Below are positions 21,350 through 30,005 of a stretch of 64,000 bases of DNA, one piece after another (positions within the stretch are counted from its first letter, which is position 1; each line of letters starts with the position of its first letter). The stretch is from contig JAEUJY010000141.1 of the NCBI GenBank assembly GCA_016794525.1, positions 62,001 through 126,000 on the forward strand. The letters are read 5' to 3'. This DNA comes from Myxococcales bacterium (lineage in GTDB: Bacteria; Myxococcota_A; Polyangia; Haliangiales; Haliangiaceae). The position numbers were made by a program, and so were the translations under genes. Below the pieces are notes generated by a model, which saw only the letters and a program-made list of their open reading frames with translations, searched no databases and was not told the DNA's origin.

Positions 21350-23830
21350 CTACGGCGAGGTCGGCGGCGTGTCGCTGCCGCCCGACGGCGGCGGATCGGC
21401 CGGCTTGTCGGGCGGCGGGCTGCTGCCGCTGCCGCTGCTGCCGGTGCCGCTGCCACCGCCGTTCTCGGGCGGCGTCGGGCCGGCGCCGCCGCCGGTCAGG
21501 CGATCGAGCTGGCGCTTGATGCGCTCGTCGTCGGGATAGACGTCGAGGTAGCGCTTGTACGCCTCGATCGCGAGGTCGGCGCGGCCCTGCTGCTGGTAGG
21601 CCTCGGCGACGCCGCGCAGCGCGTCCTTGTTGCGCGGCGACAGCGCGAGCGCGGTGCGGAACTTCGACTGCGCCGACGCGAACTGCTTGGCGTCGATGTG
21701 GCAGTAGCCCATGCCGATCAGCGCCTCGACGCCGGCCGGCCGCTCCTCGAGCGCCTTGCTGTAGTACGGCATCGCCTGGCCGCAGTCGACCTCGGCCAGC
21801 TTGTCGGCCTTGGCCACCAGCTTGTCGTACGGATCGCCGGAGCCGCTCGGCACGCTGACCGAGCCGGAGCCGCCGCTGCTGCCCGAGCCGCTGCCGCTGC
21901 CCGAGCCGCTGCCGCCGCCCACGCCCGCGTCGACCTCGGGCGGCATCGGATCGGTGCCGTCGACGCCGCTGACCTTGGCGAGCAGCGCCTTGGCGCCGGC
22001 GTGATCGGCGGCGATCGCCAGGATCGACTCGCACGCCGTGCGCGCGTCGTCGGGCTTGTTGGTGGCGGCGGCCAGCCGGGCCGCGAGCCAGCGCCCGCGC
22101 ACGTCGCCCGAGGTCTCGAGCGCGCCGACGCCGCTGTCGGCGGCGGCGACCAGCGTGGCCGCGCGGGCCAGATCCTTGTCGCGCAGCGCGACCTGCGCCT
22201 CGACCAGCGCCAGCTCGTGGGCGTCGTCGTCGCTGGGCTTGCCGGCGCGCGCCGCGTCGAGGTACCGCGTCAGATCGCGCAGCGCCTTGCCCTGCAGGCG
22301 CAGCACGTCGGCCATCGCGATGTTGCCGAGCACCGCCGCCGCCGCGTCGGCGCCGGCGCCCTTGATCGCGCGCTGGGCCAGGGCCAGCGCGGCGAGGGTC
22401 AGCCGCTTGCGATCCTCGCGCACCTTCTCGGCGGTCTTGGGGTCGGCCGCGGTCGCGGCCTCGTCCTCGAGCACCTGGGCCTGCGCCGTGATGAGCCGCG
22501 CGCGCATGCCGAGCGTCGCCGGCGTCTCGGCGGCCGCCGCCAGCGCCTTCTCCGCGGCGATCAGCCCGGGCGCGGCGTCGAGCCCGAGCTGGGTGCGGGC
22601 GTTGTCGAGCAGGTCGGCCGCCACCGCGGCGCCGCCGTCGGGGCTGGTGCCGCCGTCGAGCGCGACCACCGCGGCGCCGCCGTCGAGCGTCGCGGCCTCG
22701 CTGCCGGTGCCGCCGCCCGCCGCCGGCTTCTTCGGCGCGCGCAGGAACGCGACGTAGACGATCGCCGCGGCCGCGCCGATCACGACCAGCGAGCCGAGGG
22801 CGATCCACAGCCCGGCGCCGCTCTTGCGCGGCGGCGCGTCGCCGAACGGATCGAACGCGCCCTCGACGTCGGACACCATCGGCCGCCGGCCACCGGCGGC
22901 GAAGGCGACCTCGTCGGTCGGGACCGGGCCGACCTTGCCGCTGAAGCCGGGGCCGCCGGCGTTGGAGGCCGCGCGGACGCTGCCGCCCATCGGGCCCTGC
23001 TGGCCGGTGTCGTGCGACGCCAGCGGCGCGACGCCCTCGCTCGCCCACGCGCCGGTGGCGCGGTCCGACGGTGGCACGGGCGGCGGCAGCGGCGGCGCCT
23101 GGGGCGGCGCGCTCGGCGGCGGCGGCGGGATCGGCGGGCCCTGCACCACCGGCCCGGCGACCATCGTCGGCGCGGTGGCCACGGGCGCGGGCGCGCGCAG
23201 CGGCATCACCGGCGGTGGCGGCGGCGGGGTCGCCGGCGCTGGCGGGCGCGGCGGCGGGGCCGCGCGCAGCGGCTCGACGACGGTCTCGCGCTCGGGCGCC
23301 TTGACCGCGCCCATGCCGGCGACGGTCGGGCGCGGCTCGGCGACCGCCTGCCCGCGCGGCGGCGTGATCTGGCCGGAGTCGCTGCGCTGGACCCGGGCCT
23401 GCTCGGCCACGACGAAGAACGACGCCAGGTCGGGGATGTCGCCGAGGCGCTTCCAGGTCTTGCCGCTGCGCGAGATCATCGACTCGCGCGACACGCTGCC
23501 GGCGATGATCCACTGCTGCAGCGTCGCCAGCTCGCGGCAGGTCCGGGTCTCGCCGTTGTCGAGCCGGATGATCCACTGGCGCTCTTCACCGCCGGTGACC
23601 GGGCCCGACCCGGTCTGGGCGCGGGGCTCCGGCACCGCCTGGCGCGCCGTCGGCGGCGGCTGGCTCGGGCCGGGCGCGCGCGTGGTCGGGATCCCGCTCT
23701 GGGTCGCGGCCCGCTTGCGGATCTTGAACATGTGCCCGCACGTCGTGCACTTGACCGTGACGCCGCCCGGCTTCAGCCGCGCCTCGTCGAGCTCGTATTC
23801 GGTCTGGCACTTCTCGCAGCGAACGTCCAT
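21350..23830 (-). CDS. Zinc-ribbon / GYF / TPR single-pass membrane protein
   Basis: An 826-residue protein. Residues 1-37 form an MJ0042-type zinc ribbon (Cys5, Cys8, Cys28, Cys31). Residues about 84-141 form a GYF_2-like domain (LQQWIIAGSVSRESMISR). Pro-rich runs follow to about 330, then one membrane helix (about 342-364), an Ala-rich helical region with TPR-like repeats, a Gly/Ser linker and further TPRs (about 660-770). The order zinc ribbon, GYF, one membrane helix matches the cytoplasmic half of Myxococcus GltJ (AgmX), whose zinc ribbon and GYF bind gliding regulators, but the periplasmic part here is TPR, with no TonB-like end. A role in polarity, motility or envelope assembly is inference. 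It is divergent from the PilZ gene. Confidence 0.85.
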   Translation of the reverse strand: MDVRCEKCQTEYELDEARLKPGGVTVKCTTCGHMFKIRKRAATQSGIPTTRAPGPSQPPPTARQAVPEPRAQTGSGPVTGGEERQWIIRLDNGETRTCRELATLQQWIIAGSVSRESMISRSGKTWKRLGDIPDLASFFVVAEQARVQRSDSGQITPPRGQAVAEPRPTVAGMGAVKAPERETVVEPLRAAPPPRPPAPATPPPPPPVMPLRAPAPVATAPTMVAGPVVQGPPIPPPPPSAPPQAPPLPPPVPPSDRATGAWASEGVAPLASHDTGQQGPMGGSVRAASNAGGPGFSGKVGPVPTDEVAFAAGGRRPMVSDVEGAFDPFGDAPPRKSGAGLWIALGSLVVIGAAAAIVYVAFLRAPKKPAAGGGTGSEAATLDGGAAVVALDGGTSPDGGAAVAADLLDNARTQLGLDAAPGLIAAEKALAAAAETPATLGMRARLITAQAQVLEDEAATAADPKTAEKVREDRKRLTLAALALAQRAIKGAGADAAAAVLGNIAMADVLRLQGKALRDLTRYLDAARAGKPSDDDAHELALVEAQVALRDKDLARAATLVAAADSGVGALETSGDVRGRWLAARLAAATNKPDDARTACESILAIAADHAGAKALLAKVSGVDGTDPMPPEVDAGVGGGSGSGSGSGSGSSGGSGSVSVPSGSGDPYDKLVAKADKLAEVDCGQAMPYYSKALEERPAGVEALIGMGYCHIDAKQFASAQSKFRTALALSPRNKDALRGVAEAYQQQGRADLAIEAYKRYLDVYPDDERIKRQLDRLTGGGAGPTPPENGGGSGTGSSGSGSSPPPDKPADPPPSGGSDTPPTSP

Positions 23831-23927
23831 CGCGGGCTTGGGCTCCGTCTCGTTCCTAACACGGCGCCGACGGCAATTCTACGGCACCGGGTCGGCCGTC
23901 GCGGCCCACGGCCGGCGGCGGCGGTGC

Positions 23928-23933
23928 TACCCT
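23928..23933 (+). promoter_or_regulatory. Putative extended -10, leaderless (PilZ gene)
   Basis: TACCCT preceded by TGC, exactly six bases before GTG 23940, the same spacing as at 57316-57328. No ribosome site. Confidence 0.4.
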
Positions 23934-23939
23934 CGCGCG

Positions 23940-24305
23940 GTGACCGCGCCCTCCCACCGCGACGGCGAGCGCGTCGCGCTCGACGCCTTCGTCAAGGCCG
24001 CCGCCGGCGACACCGAGCTGGTGTTCCGGGTGCGCGATCTGTCGCGCTCGGGCCTGTTCCTCTACACCCGGGTGGCCCGCAGCTACCCGTTCCGCCCCGG
24101 CACGACGCTGGCGATCGAGCTGTTCGACTTCGACCAGACGCTCACGCTCAAGGTGGTCGTGGCCCGCGTCGTCGAGCCGGGCAGCCCCGAGGCCGACCAC
24201 TCGCCCACCGGCTTCGGCGTGCGCATCGTCGACGCCGACCCGGCGACCCGGGCCCGCCTCGAGGCGCTGATCGAGCGGGTCAAGGCCAGCGGCGCGAGCT
24301 ATTAA
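23940..24305 (+). CDS. PilZ domain protein (121 aa)
   Basis: A single-domain PilZ-like protein. The N-terminal RxxxR-type arginines are weak (HRDGERVALDAF), but the central motif DLSRSGLFLYT matches the (D/N)xSxxG signature, and the C-terminal GFGVRIVDAD strand is typical. PilZ proteins usually bind cyclic di-GMP and act by protein contact; in myxobacteria many stand-alone copies affect motility or polysaccharide. The weak arginine motif leaves c-di-GMP binding open. GTG 23940 is chosen because residues upstream do not look like protein and a TGCTACCCT box precedes it. A hairpin element follows the stop. Confidence 0.82.
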   Translation: MTAPSHRDGERVALDAFVKAAAGDTELVFRVRDLSRSGLFLYTRVARSYPFRPGTTLAIELFDFDQTLTLKVVVARVVEPGSPEADHSPTGFGVRIVDADPATRARLEALIERVKASGASY

Positions 24306-24308
24306 GAG

Positions 24309-24410
24309 GGGCTTTCGCAAAGCCCAGGTGGAGGTAGGTGGTCCACCGGGCCTCATGATGCCCGATGTCTCGACGGGGACGTCGAACAGGCCCCCACCCG
24401 AAACGCGAGA
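24309..24410 (+). repeat. Post-stop hairpin plus conserved box, copy 1
   Basis: Four bases after the PilZ stop lies a perfect hairpin GGGCTTT-CGC-AAAGCCC (24309-24325). A GC-rich spacer follows, ending in the box CCCCCACCCGAAACGCGAGA (24391-24410). The spacer is recognisably related to that of the copy after kamA (shared GTCTCG-CGGGGACG). There is no T-run, so if it terminates transcription it is not a textbook intrinsic terminator. It lies between convergent genes. Confidence 0.75.
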
Positions 24411-24460
24411 TCCGCTCTCGGACACTCGCCTCGACACCTCCGCATTCCGATGCGCGCCGA

Positions 24461-26119
24461 TCAGCGGGCGACCAGCGCCGCCGGCTCGCCGCGCAGCCGC
24501 CGCGCGGCCTCGATCAGCCCGACCAGCTCGCGGCGGTCGGCGTCGCCGCCGGCGGTGGCGCGGGCCACCTCGGCGATCTGCGCCAGCGACCAGCGCTGCG
24601 CGTCCTCGGCGCCGCGCAGCACGTCGGCGAACCCGGCCACCGCGGTCGCGAACCGCAGATCGGCCGGCGCGCTGGCGAACGTCGCGGCCGGCCCCGACGC
24701 CATCGCGAACGTCGCCTCGCGCGCGGCGTCGGCGTCGCCGGCGCGCGGCGCCTTGTAGCGGATCCGCACCGCGCCCAGCGGCGTGGTCTGCGACGCGCGG
24801 TCGGTCAGCGCCACCTCGTACAGCGCGGTCACCTGGTGGCCCACGCCGACCTCGCCGGCGTCGACGGTGTCGACCCGGAAGTCGGCGTCGGCGATCGCCC
24901 GGTTCTCGTAGCCGAGCAGGCGGTAGCGCGCGACCACCGCCGGGTCGAAGTCGACCTGCAGCTTGACGTCCTTGGCCGCGACCTCGAGCATCGCCACCAG
25001 GTCGGTCGTGAACAGCTTGGTCGCCGCGCGGGCGCTGTCGACGTAGTAGTTGTTGCCGTTGCCGCGATCGCCCAGCTGCTCCATCAGCTCGGCGCGGTAG
25101 TTGCCCATGCCGAAGCCGATCGTCGACAGCGTCACGCCGTCATGGCGGCCGCGGTCGATGATGCGCAGCATCTCGTCGAGCGAGCTGGGCCCGACGTTGG
25201 CGTCGCCGTCGGACAGCACGATCACCCGGCTGGCGGCCTTGGCCGACAACCGCGCCCGCGCCTGCTCGTACGCGAGCTCGAGGCCCGAGCCCATCGCCGT
25301 CGAGCCGTCGGCGCGCAGCCGATCGATCGCCGCCAGGATCTGGCCGTGCGCGGCGCCGCTGACCGCCGGCAAGACGACCTCGGTCGAGCCGGCGTAGGTC
25401 ACCAGCGCCACCGAGTCGGCCGGGCCCAGCGACGTCACCAGCTCGCGCAGCGCCTGCTTGGCCAGGCCCAGCTTGTCGGCCTGATCCATCGAGCCCGACA
25501 CGTCGACCAGGAACACCAGGTTCATCGGCGCGCGCTGGCTGAGCGCCTTGCCCGGCGTGGCGACGCCGACCCGCACGACGTGGTGGCGCGGATCGAACGG
25601 CGACGGCGCGGCGTCCATGATCACCGCGAACGGCGAGCCCGCGGTCGGGGCGCCGAAGCGGTACTTGAACGCGTTGACGAACTCCTCGACCCGCACCGCG
25701 GCGGCCGACGGCAGCGCCCCGCCGTCGAGGGCGCGCCGGCTGTAGGTGTACGACGCGGTGTCGACGTCGGCGGCGAAGGTCGACAGGTGATCGCGCGCGG
25801 TCTCGACCCACGGGTTGGGCGCGTACGCCGCGTGGGTGTCGCCGCTCGCGGCCTCGGGGGCGGCCACCGCCACCGGGGTCGGCGTCGACGTGGCCACCGC
25901 GATCGCCGGCGGCGTGGTCGGGGTCGGGGTCGGGGTCGGGGCGGGCGGCGCGGGCGGCGGCGGCGGCGCCAGCTCGGCGGCGACCTCGGTCGGCATCGGC
26001 GGCGGCGGCGGCGGCCCGCCCGCGACGTACGTCATCCGGGTGGCGCGGGGCGCCATCGCCGAGCAGGCGGTGGCGAGGAGCGTGGTGGCGGCGGTGAGGG
26101 TGAACAGGCGGGAGCGCAT
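24461..26119 (-). CDS. VWA domain lipoprotein, YfbK type
   Basis: A 552-residue exported protein. The signal ends at a probable lipobox (LLATAC), followed by a Pro/Thr linker encoded partly by GGGGTC repeats. The order YfbK-type region (about 95-170; DHLSTFAADVDTASY), VWA domain (about 195-375; metal site DVSGSMDQ with later Thr and Asp) and a C-terminal DUF3520-like domain (VGHQVTALYEV) matches the YfbK family found in many Gram-negative bacteria. VWA domains bind ligands through a metal; the family role is unknown. ATG 26119 has GGAGG eleven bases upstream; the frame extends further but without signal-peptide character. Confidence 0.87.
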   Translation of the reverse strand: MRSRLFTLTAATTLLATACSAMAPRATRMTYVAGGPPPPPPMPTEVAAELAPPPPPAPPAPTPTPTPTTPPAIAVATSTPTPVAVAAPEAASGDTHAAYAPNPWVETARDHLSTFAADVDTASYTYSRRALDGGALPSAAAVRVEEFVNAFKYRFGAPTAGSPFAVIMDAAPSPFDPRHHVVRVGVATPGKALSQRAPMNLVFLVDVSGSMDQADKLGLAKQALRELVTSLGPADSVALVTYAGSTEVVLPAVSGAAHGQILAAIDRLRADGSTAMGSGLELAYEQARARLSAKAASRVIVLSDGDANVGPSSLDEMLRIIDRGRHDGVTLSTIGFGMGNYRAELMEQLGDRGNGNNYYVDSARAATKLFTTDLVAMLEVAAKDVKLQVDFDPAVVARYRLLGYENRAIADADFRVDTVDAGEVGVGHQVTALYEVALTDRASQTTPLGAVRIRYKAPRAGDADAAREATFAMASGPAATFASAPADLRFATAVAGFADVLRGAEDAQRWSLAQIAEVARATAGGDADRRELVGLIEAARRLRGEPAALVAR

Positions 26120-26268
26120 GGCGGGAGGGACCTCCGGCGAGGATGGGGGCGCGCACGGCGGCGCGCGGGGCGACCGCGACCGGGTCGCGACCGACACACG
26201 CCCTCGAAACGCCGACCCACGCCGCGACTTACGGTCGCGCCGGTCGCGGCTCGAATCCCCGAGAACGA

Positions 26269-26364
26269 TCTCGCGTTTCGGGTGGGGGCGTCCCCGCCGA
26301 GACGAGCGAGGTGCATGCGGCCTGGAGCGCCACCAGCCTCCGCCTGGGTCTTCTCGAAAGACCC
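26269..26364 (-). repeat. Post-stop hairpin plus conserved box, copy 2 (after kamA)
   Basis: On the minus strand, seven bases after the kamA stop, a hairpin GGGTCTT-N5-AAGACCC (26346-26364) is followed by a spacer similar to copy 1 and by the box CCCCCACCCGAAACGCGAGA (26269-26288), identical to copy 1 over all 20 bases. The stretch 26120-26371 holds no other gene. Confidence 0.75.
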
Positions 26365-26371
26365 TCGCTGG

Positions 26372-27802
26372 CTACACGTGGCCGAGCTTGATGCTGCTCG
26401 CGTGCGCGGTCGCCGCGGCGCTGCCGCGGGCGGCGGTGATCGCCGCGGCGATCATCGCGTCCTGCTCGGCCGGCACCTTCCACCGCGCCTGGATCTCGGG
26501 CGCCAGCGTGTCGATCGGATCGTAGTAGAGGAAGTACCCGGGCTTCACCGACGGCGCGGCGTAGACCGAGATGCCGGTGTCGCGATCGTAGTGCTCGAAG
26601 CTGTGCACGACGCGCTTGCCGCCGCCGCCCGGCGCGTCGCACACGAACGTCGGCGTGTGGAAGCCGGCGGTCGAGCCGCGCACGCACTTCTCGAGATCGA
26701 CCGCGGTCTGGACGGTCGTGCGCAGGTCCTCGACGCCCTTCACCAGGTCGTGGACGTAGACGTAGTACGGGTGCACGTTGCAGTAGCCCAGCCGCTTGAC
26801 CAGCGTCTGCATCGTCGCGACCGCGTCGTTGACCCCGCGCTGCAGCACCGCCTGGTTGCGCACGATCACGCCGCGCTCGAACAGCCGGTTGAGGCCGCGC
26901 CGGGTGATCGCGGTCAGCTCGCGCGGGTGGTTGAAGTGGGTGTGCAGCACCACCTCCTTGTGCAGCGTCCGGCCGCGCTCGACGATCGCGGTCAGCGCGT
27001 CGACCCACTCGTCGTCGGTGATCAGCTTCATCGGCATGACCGCCGGGCCCTTGGTGGCGAAGCGGATGCGCCGGACGTTGTCGCAGTCGAGCAGTGCGTT
27101 GCCGATCAGCGTGATCTGCCGCGCCTTGAGCTGGTAGCTGTCGCCGCCCGACACGACGATGTCCTCGAGCTCGGGCCGCGACCGGATGTACGTGAACGCG
27201 CGCTGCCAGCGCTCCTCGGTGGCCTTGAGCGAGACCTTCTCGACCTCGTCGGTGTCGACGCCCACCGCGTAGCTGCGGGTGCAGAACCGGCAGTAGACCG
27301 GGCAGGTGTCGAGCGCCAGGAACAGCGCCTTGTCGGGGTAGCGGTGGGTCAGGCCCGGCACCGGCGCGTCGGCCTGCTCGTGCAGCGAGTCGAGCGTCAG
27401 CTTGGGGTGGTCGGGCAGCAGCTTCGACGCCACCGGCACGAACTGCCGGCGCAGCGGATCGGCGTACGGGTCCTCCCACTCGATCAGCGACAGCAGGTAC
27501 GGCGACACCCGCAGCGACATCGGCGCGCGGCGGAAGCCCTCGGCGACGTCGTCGATGAAGCTCTGCGGGACCAGGTCCTGCACCGCCGCCAGCAGCTTGG
27601 CCGGGTTGGTGATGCTGTTCTTGGCCTGCCACTGGTGATCGAGGAACGTGGCCTCGTCGACGCCGCGGTAGGCGGGGATGCGCTGCCAGAACGGTCCGTC
27701 GAGCAGCTGCTTGTAGGCCAGCGTCGCGGGATCGACGGCGGGCTTCAGGTGAACGATGTCATCGGCGGGCTTGGCCTGGCCGATCGTGACGAGCGAGTCC
27801 AT
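26372..27802 (-). CDS. kamA: L-lysine 2,3-aminomutase
   Basis: A 476-residue radical SAM/PLP enzyme that converts L-lysine to L-beta-lysine. The [4Fe-4S] site CPVYCRFC (Cys167, Cys171, Cys174) has the CxxxCxxC spacing. The family motifs YPDKALFLALDTCPVYCRFC, VVSGGDSY and RGLNRLFERGV are present, and the length is normal. Products of this family feed lysine fermentation or, together with an acetyltransferase (AblB), the osmolyte N-acetyl-beta-lysine. No ablB-like gene is adjacent. The gene is flanked on both sides by members of the hairpin/CCCCC-box repeat family. No strong ribosome site was seen before ATG 27802. Confidence 0.93.
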   Translation of the reverse strand: MDSLVTIGQAKPADDIVHLKPAVDPATLAYKQLLDGPFWQRIPAYRGVDEATFLDHQWQAKNSITNPAKLLAAVQDLVPQSFIDDVAEGFRRAPMSLRVSPYLLSLIEWEDPYADPLRRQFVPVASKLLPDHPKLTLDSLHEQADAPVPGLTHRYPDKALFLALDTCPVYCRFCTRSYAVGVDTDEVEKVSLKATEERWQRAFTYIRSRPELEDIVVSGGDSYQLKARQITLIGNALLDCDNVRRIRFATKGPAVMPMKLITDDEWVDALTAIVERGRTLHKEVVLHTHFNHPRELTAITRRGLNRLFERGVIVRNQAVLQRGVNDAVATMQTLVKRLGYCNVHPYYVYVHDLVKGVEDLRTTVQTAVDLEKCVRGSTAGFHTPTFVCDAPGGGGKRVVHSFEHYDRDTGISVYAAPSVKPGYFLYYDPIDTLAPEIQARWKVPAEQDAMIAAAITAARGSAAATAHASSIKLGHV

Positions 27803-27806
27803 GGGG

Positions 27807-27846
27807 GCTCCGGTTTCGCGGGGGGAGGGTCATTTGAACGACCCTC
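27807..27846 (-). repeat. Hairpin plus variant box upstream of kamA
   Basis: On the minus strand a hairpin GAGGGTC-N8-GACCCTC (27825-27846) runs straight into CCCCCCGCGAAACCGGAG (27807-27824), a degenerate form of the CCCCCACCCGAAACGCGAGA box. It lies just before the kamA ATG and about 110 bases after the stop of the preceding gene, so it could end that transcript or act in the kamA leader. Confidence 0.55.
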
Positions 27847-27956
27847 TCGTTGCCAGCTGGCTGATGTTCAAGCGACGAGCGTGCGACGAGGTCACGCGGC
27901 GCGAACGTCAGGCATGTGCGGGACCGAGCCGTTGCAGTACCACATGGCGGCCCGCA

Positions 27957-28481
27957 TCATATGCGAGCGCCCAGGCAAGGCAAGCGGTTAACAGCCCGCG
28001 CGGCCGGCACCGGCGTGGCGGCCACCCGCCGCTCGAGGCCGAACAGCACCGCGCCGACCGCGGCGAGCAGCGGCCCGGCGACGATCAGCGACGCGACGCA
28101 GGTCGCGAGCACGTGGCGCGCGGCCAGGATCGGCGGCCCGCCGGCCTGGGCGTCGAGGCGGCTGAAGCCCATCCACGCCAGCAGCGGGATCGCCAGCACG
28201 GTCAGCACGCCGGCGGCGAACGCCGTGACCTCGCGCCGCGGCACGACGACGCCGAGCGCCGCGACGCCCAGCATCGCCAGCACGGTGACCTTCACGAACG
28301 GGCTGCCGGCCGCCTCGCGATCGACGACCGCGTGCACGCCGCTCGGGTCGACCACCTCGGTCACCCAGATCCGCCCGGGCAGGAAGCCCGCGACCAGCGC
28401 CGCCAGCGCGCACGCCGCGATGCCGACCAGCAGGCTGCGCAAGATCGCCGCGCGGACGCCGGTGAGCGGTGCGGTGGACAT
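27957..28481 (-). CDS. Hypothetical four-helix membrane protein (174 aa)
   Basis: A 174-residue protein with about four hydrophobic helices (near residues 12-30, 65-82, 90-110 and 130-155). One probable extracytoplasmic loop is acidic. The region upstream of ATG 28481 in the same frame lacks protein character, and TATGCT lies six bases before this ATG, so the shorter start is preferred. No family recognised. The 277 bases between it and the next gene show no feature I can name. Confidence 0.65.
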   Translation of the reverse strand: MSTAPLTGVRAAILRSLLVGIAACALAALVAGFLPGRIWVTEVVDPSGVHAVVDREAAGSPFVKVTVLAMLGVAALGVVVPRREVTAFAAGVLTVLAIPLLAWMGFSRLDAQAGGPPILAARHVLATCVASLIVAGPLLAAVGAVLFGLERRVAATPVPAARAVNRLPCLGARI

Positions 28482-28487
28482 GGCCGC

Positions 28488-28493
28488 AGCATA
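28488..28493 (-). promoter_or_regulatory. Putative leaderless -10 box (membrane protein)
   Basis: TATGCT on the minus strand, six bases before ATG 28481. No ribosome site. Confidence 0.4.
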
Positions 28494-28758
28494 GCCCATC
28501 GCCGCGGCGGCCGCGGTCGTTCCGACAACCCGCCGCGACGGTCCGTCGCAGGCGTTCGCCGCGGCGGGCACGCGCGCTGCGCACGTCGTCGCGCACGCCA
28601 CGCGGTGTCCCGTCCTTGCACACCGAACTTCTCGCAGCTCGACGAGGAATCGCGAGTTTTTCCCGAAGCAGGCCTTACGCTGGCGAACGGCGTCGTGCGA
28701 CGGAACGTCTGACGGATCGCCACGCGCGATCCGCGCGCGGTCACCTCGGAGGAGTGCC

Positions 28759-29094
28759 ATGTCGTCCCGCTTCGCCTCGCTGCTCGCCCTCGCGCTGCTC
28801 TCGTCGCTCGCCGCCTGCGATGACTCGACCGGCATCGTCGCCGCCGACATCGCGTGCCCGACGCCGCAGACCCTGACCTACGCCAACTACGGGCAGGCGG
28901 TGATCGCGGCCGAGTGCCTCGACTGCCACACCACCAAGGAGCGGCCGTTCCTCGACACCCAGGCCCGGGTGCAGCAGAACGCGACCAAGATCATCCAGGA
29001 GGCCGTCTACCACTCGGCCATGCCCGAGGACGGCAGCATGACCAACGCCGAGCGCATCCAGCTCGGGCAGTGGCTGACCTGCGGCGCGCCGTAA
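28759..29094 (+). CDS. Small lipoprotein with a c-type haem motif (111 aa)
   Basis: The signal peptide ends in a lipobox (SLAAC, Cys20). The mature part carries one haem-attachment motif, CLDCH (Cys53, Cys56, His57), and possible distal ligands in MPEDGSMTNAER, so it looks like a short monohaem cytochrome c domain. Similar short domains occur in myxobacterial lipoproteins that follow a 'cytosolic cap' layout. A role in periplasmic electron transfer is plausible but no partner gene is adjacent. The ribosome site GGAGG precedes ATG 28759 at good spacing. A double hairpin follows the stop. Confidence 0.8.
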   Translation: MSSRFASLLALALLSSLAACDDSTGIVAADIACPTPQTLTYANYGQAVIAAECLDCHTTKERPFLDTQARVQQNATKIIQEAVYHSAMPEDGSMTNAERIQLGQWLTCGAP

Positions 29095-29097
29095 CCA

Positions 29098-29166
29098 GGG
29101 GGCTCGTCGCCGAGCCCCCCTCGATCCCGGCCAAGCCGGGATCGAGCCTCCCCCCGCGACGCGAGA
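29098..29166 (+). repeat. Post-stop double hairpin plus variant box, copy 5
   Basis: Three bases after the stop of the haem lipoprotein: GGGGGCTCG-TCGC-CGAGCCCCC (29098-29119), then a second perfect hairpin with an 11-bp stem (29120-29146), then CCTCCCCCCGCGACGCGAGA (29147-29166), a variant of the family box. The TCGC loop is shared with the copy at 37431. Confidence 0.65.
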
Positions 29167-29258
29167 CACTTGGCGCCAACCGTCGCTGCCCACACGCGCG
29201 CGCTGAAATGCCGGACGGCGGTTGCGGGTTGCATGGACACCTCGCTATGAAGGGCCCC

Positions 29259-29996
29259 ATGCGCACGTCGCCCATCGTCCTCGGTCTCGCCCTCGCCGCC
29301 TGCGGCGGCTCCCCCGGCCCCAAGGCCGCCGGTCCCGGCGGCGGCGCCGCGGCCGCGGTCACGATCGCGACGGTCGAGAAGACCGTGCCCGCCGGCGAGG
29401 ACCTCGGCGACGCCCACGTGCGCGCGCCGTTCGTCACCGTGGCCGGCAACCCGACGGCCAGCGCGGCGATCAACGCGGCGCTCGGCGTGCCCAACACCGA
29501 GGCCGCGCTGGCCGCGGTCACCGAGCTGGGCGAGGTCGGCATCGACTACCAGGTCGGCTACAACCAGGGCGGCCTGCTCGACCTGAGCATCATCCACGAG
29601 ACGATGGGCGCGTACCCCGACAGCTACGTCGCCCACTTCCTGTTCGACGTCGCGACCGGCAAGGCGCTCAAGGCCGCCGACCTGCTACAGGCCGACCAGC
29701 TACCGGCGCTGGCGGCGGCGCTCGATCAGCGGCTGCAGGCCGAGCTGACCGAGACGCGCCAGAGCAACCCCGACTGCGTCACCGAGGACGACGACCCGTA
29801 CGCCGGCGAGTTCGCCTTCACCGTCGCGTCGCTCGACACGATCGGCCTGATGGAGGGCGGCGTGGTGTTCACCTACGACTACGACTTCCCCCACGTCATC
29901 CAGGCGTGCGAGCCCGGCGGCGTGTTCACGCTGACGCTGGCCGAGCTCAAGCCGTACCTGCGCCCCGACGGCGCGCTGGCCGCGCTCGCGAAGTGA
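29259..29996 (+). CDS. Lipoprotein with DUF3298/RsiV-like domain
   Basis: A 245-residue lipoprotein. The signal ends at ALAAC (Cys15). The C-terminal half has the DUF3298 layout: GKALKAADLLQADQ, a TVASLDTIGLMEGGVVFTY strand pair and a closing LAELKPYL. The family includes RsiV, where the domain binds lysozyme, and many exported proteins of unknown role. ATG 29259 is preferred because GAAGGG lies five bases upstream; an in-frame ATG at 29247 is possible. It lies convergent to apbE with a nine-base gap. Confidence 0.72.
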   Translation: MRTSPIVLGLALAACGGSPGPKAAGPGGGAAAAVTIATVEKTVPAGEDLGDAHVRAPFVTVAGNPTASAAINAALGVPNTEAALAAVTELGEVGIDYQVGYNQGGLLDLSIIHETMGAYPDSYVAHFLFDVATGKALKAADLLQADQLPALAAALDQRLQAELTETRQSNPDCVTEDDDPYAGEFAFTVASLDTIGLMEGGVVFTYDYDFPHVIQACEPGGVFTLTLAELKPYLRPDGALAALAK

Positions 29997-30005
29997 CGCC
30001 GCCGG

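Noticed and set aside
26240-26270. tRNA-like T-arm (GGATTCGAGCC on the minus strand)
   Set aside because: The flanking bases do not form the five-pair T stem and no acceptor, D or anticodon arms were found.
26120-26371. A small gene between the VWA gene and kamA
   Set aside because: Frames here are shadows of the repeat element and have neither a start site nor protein-like composition.
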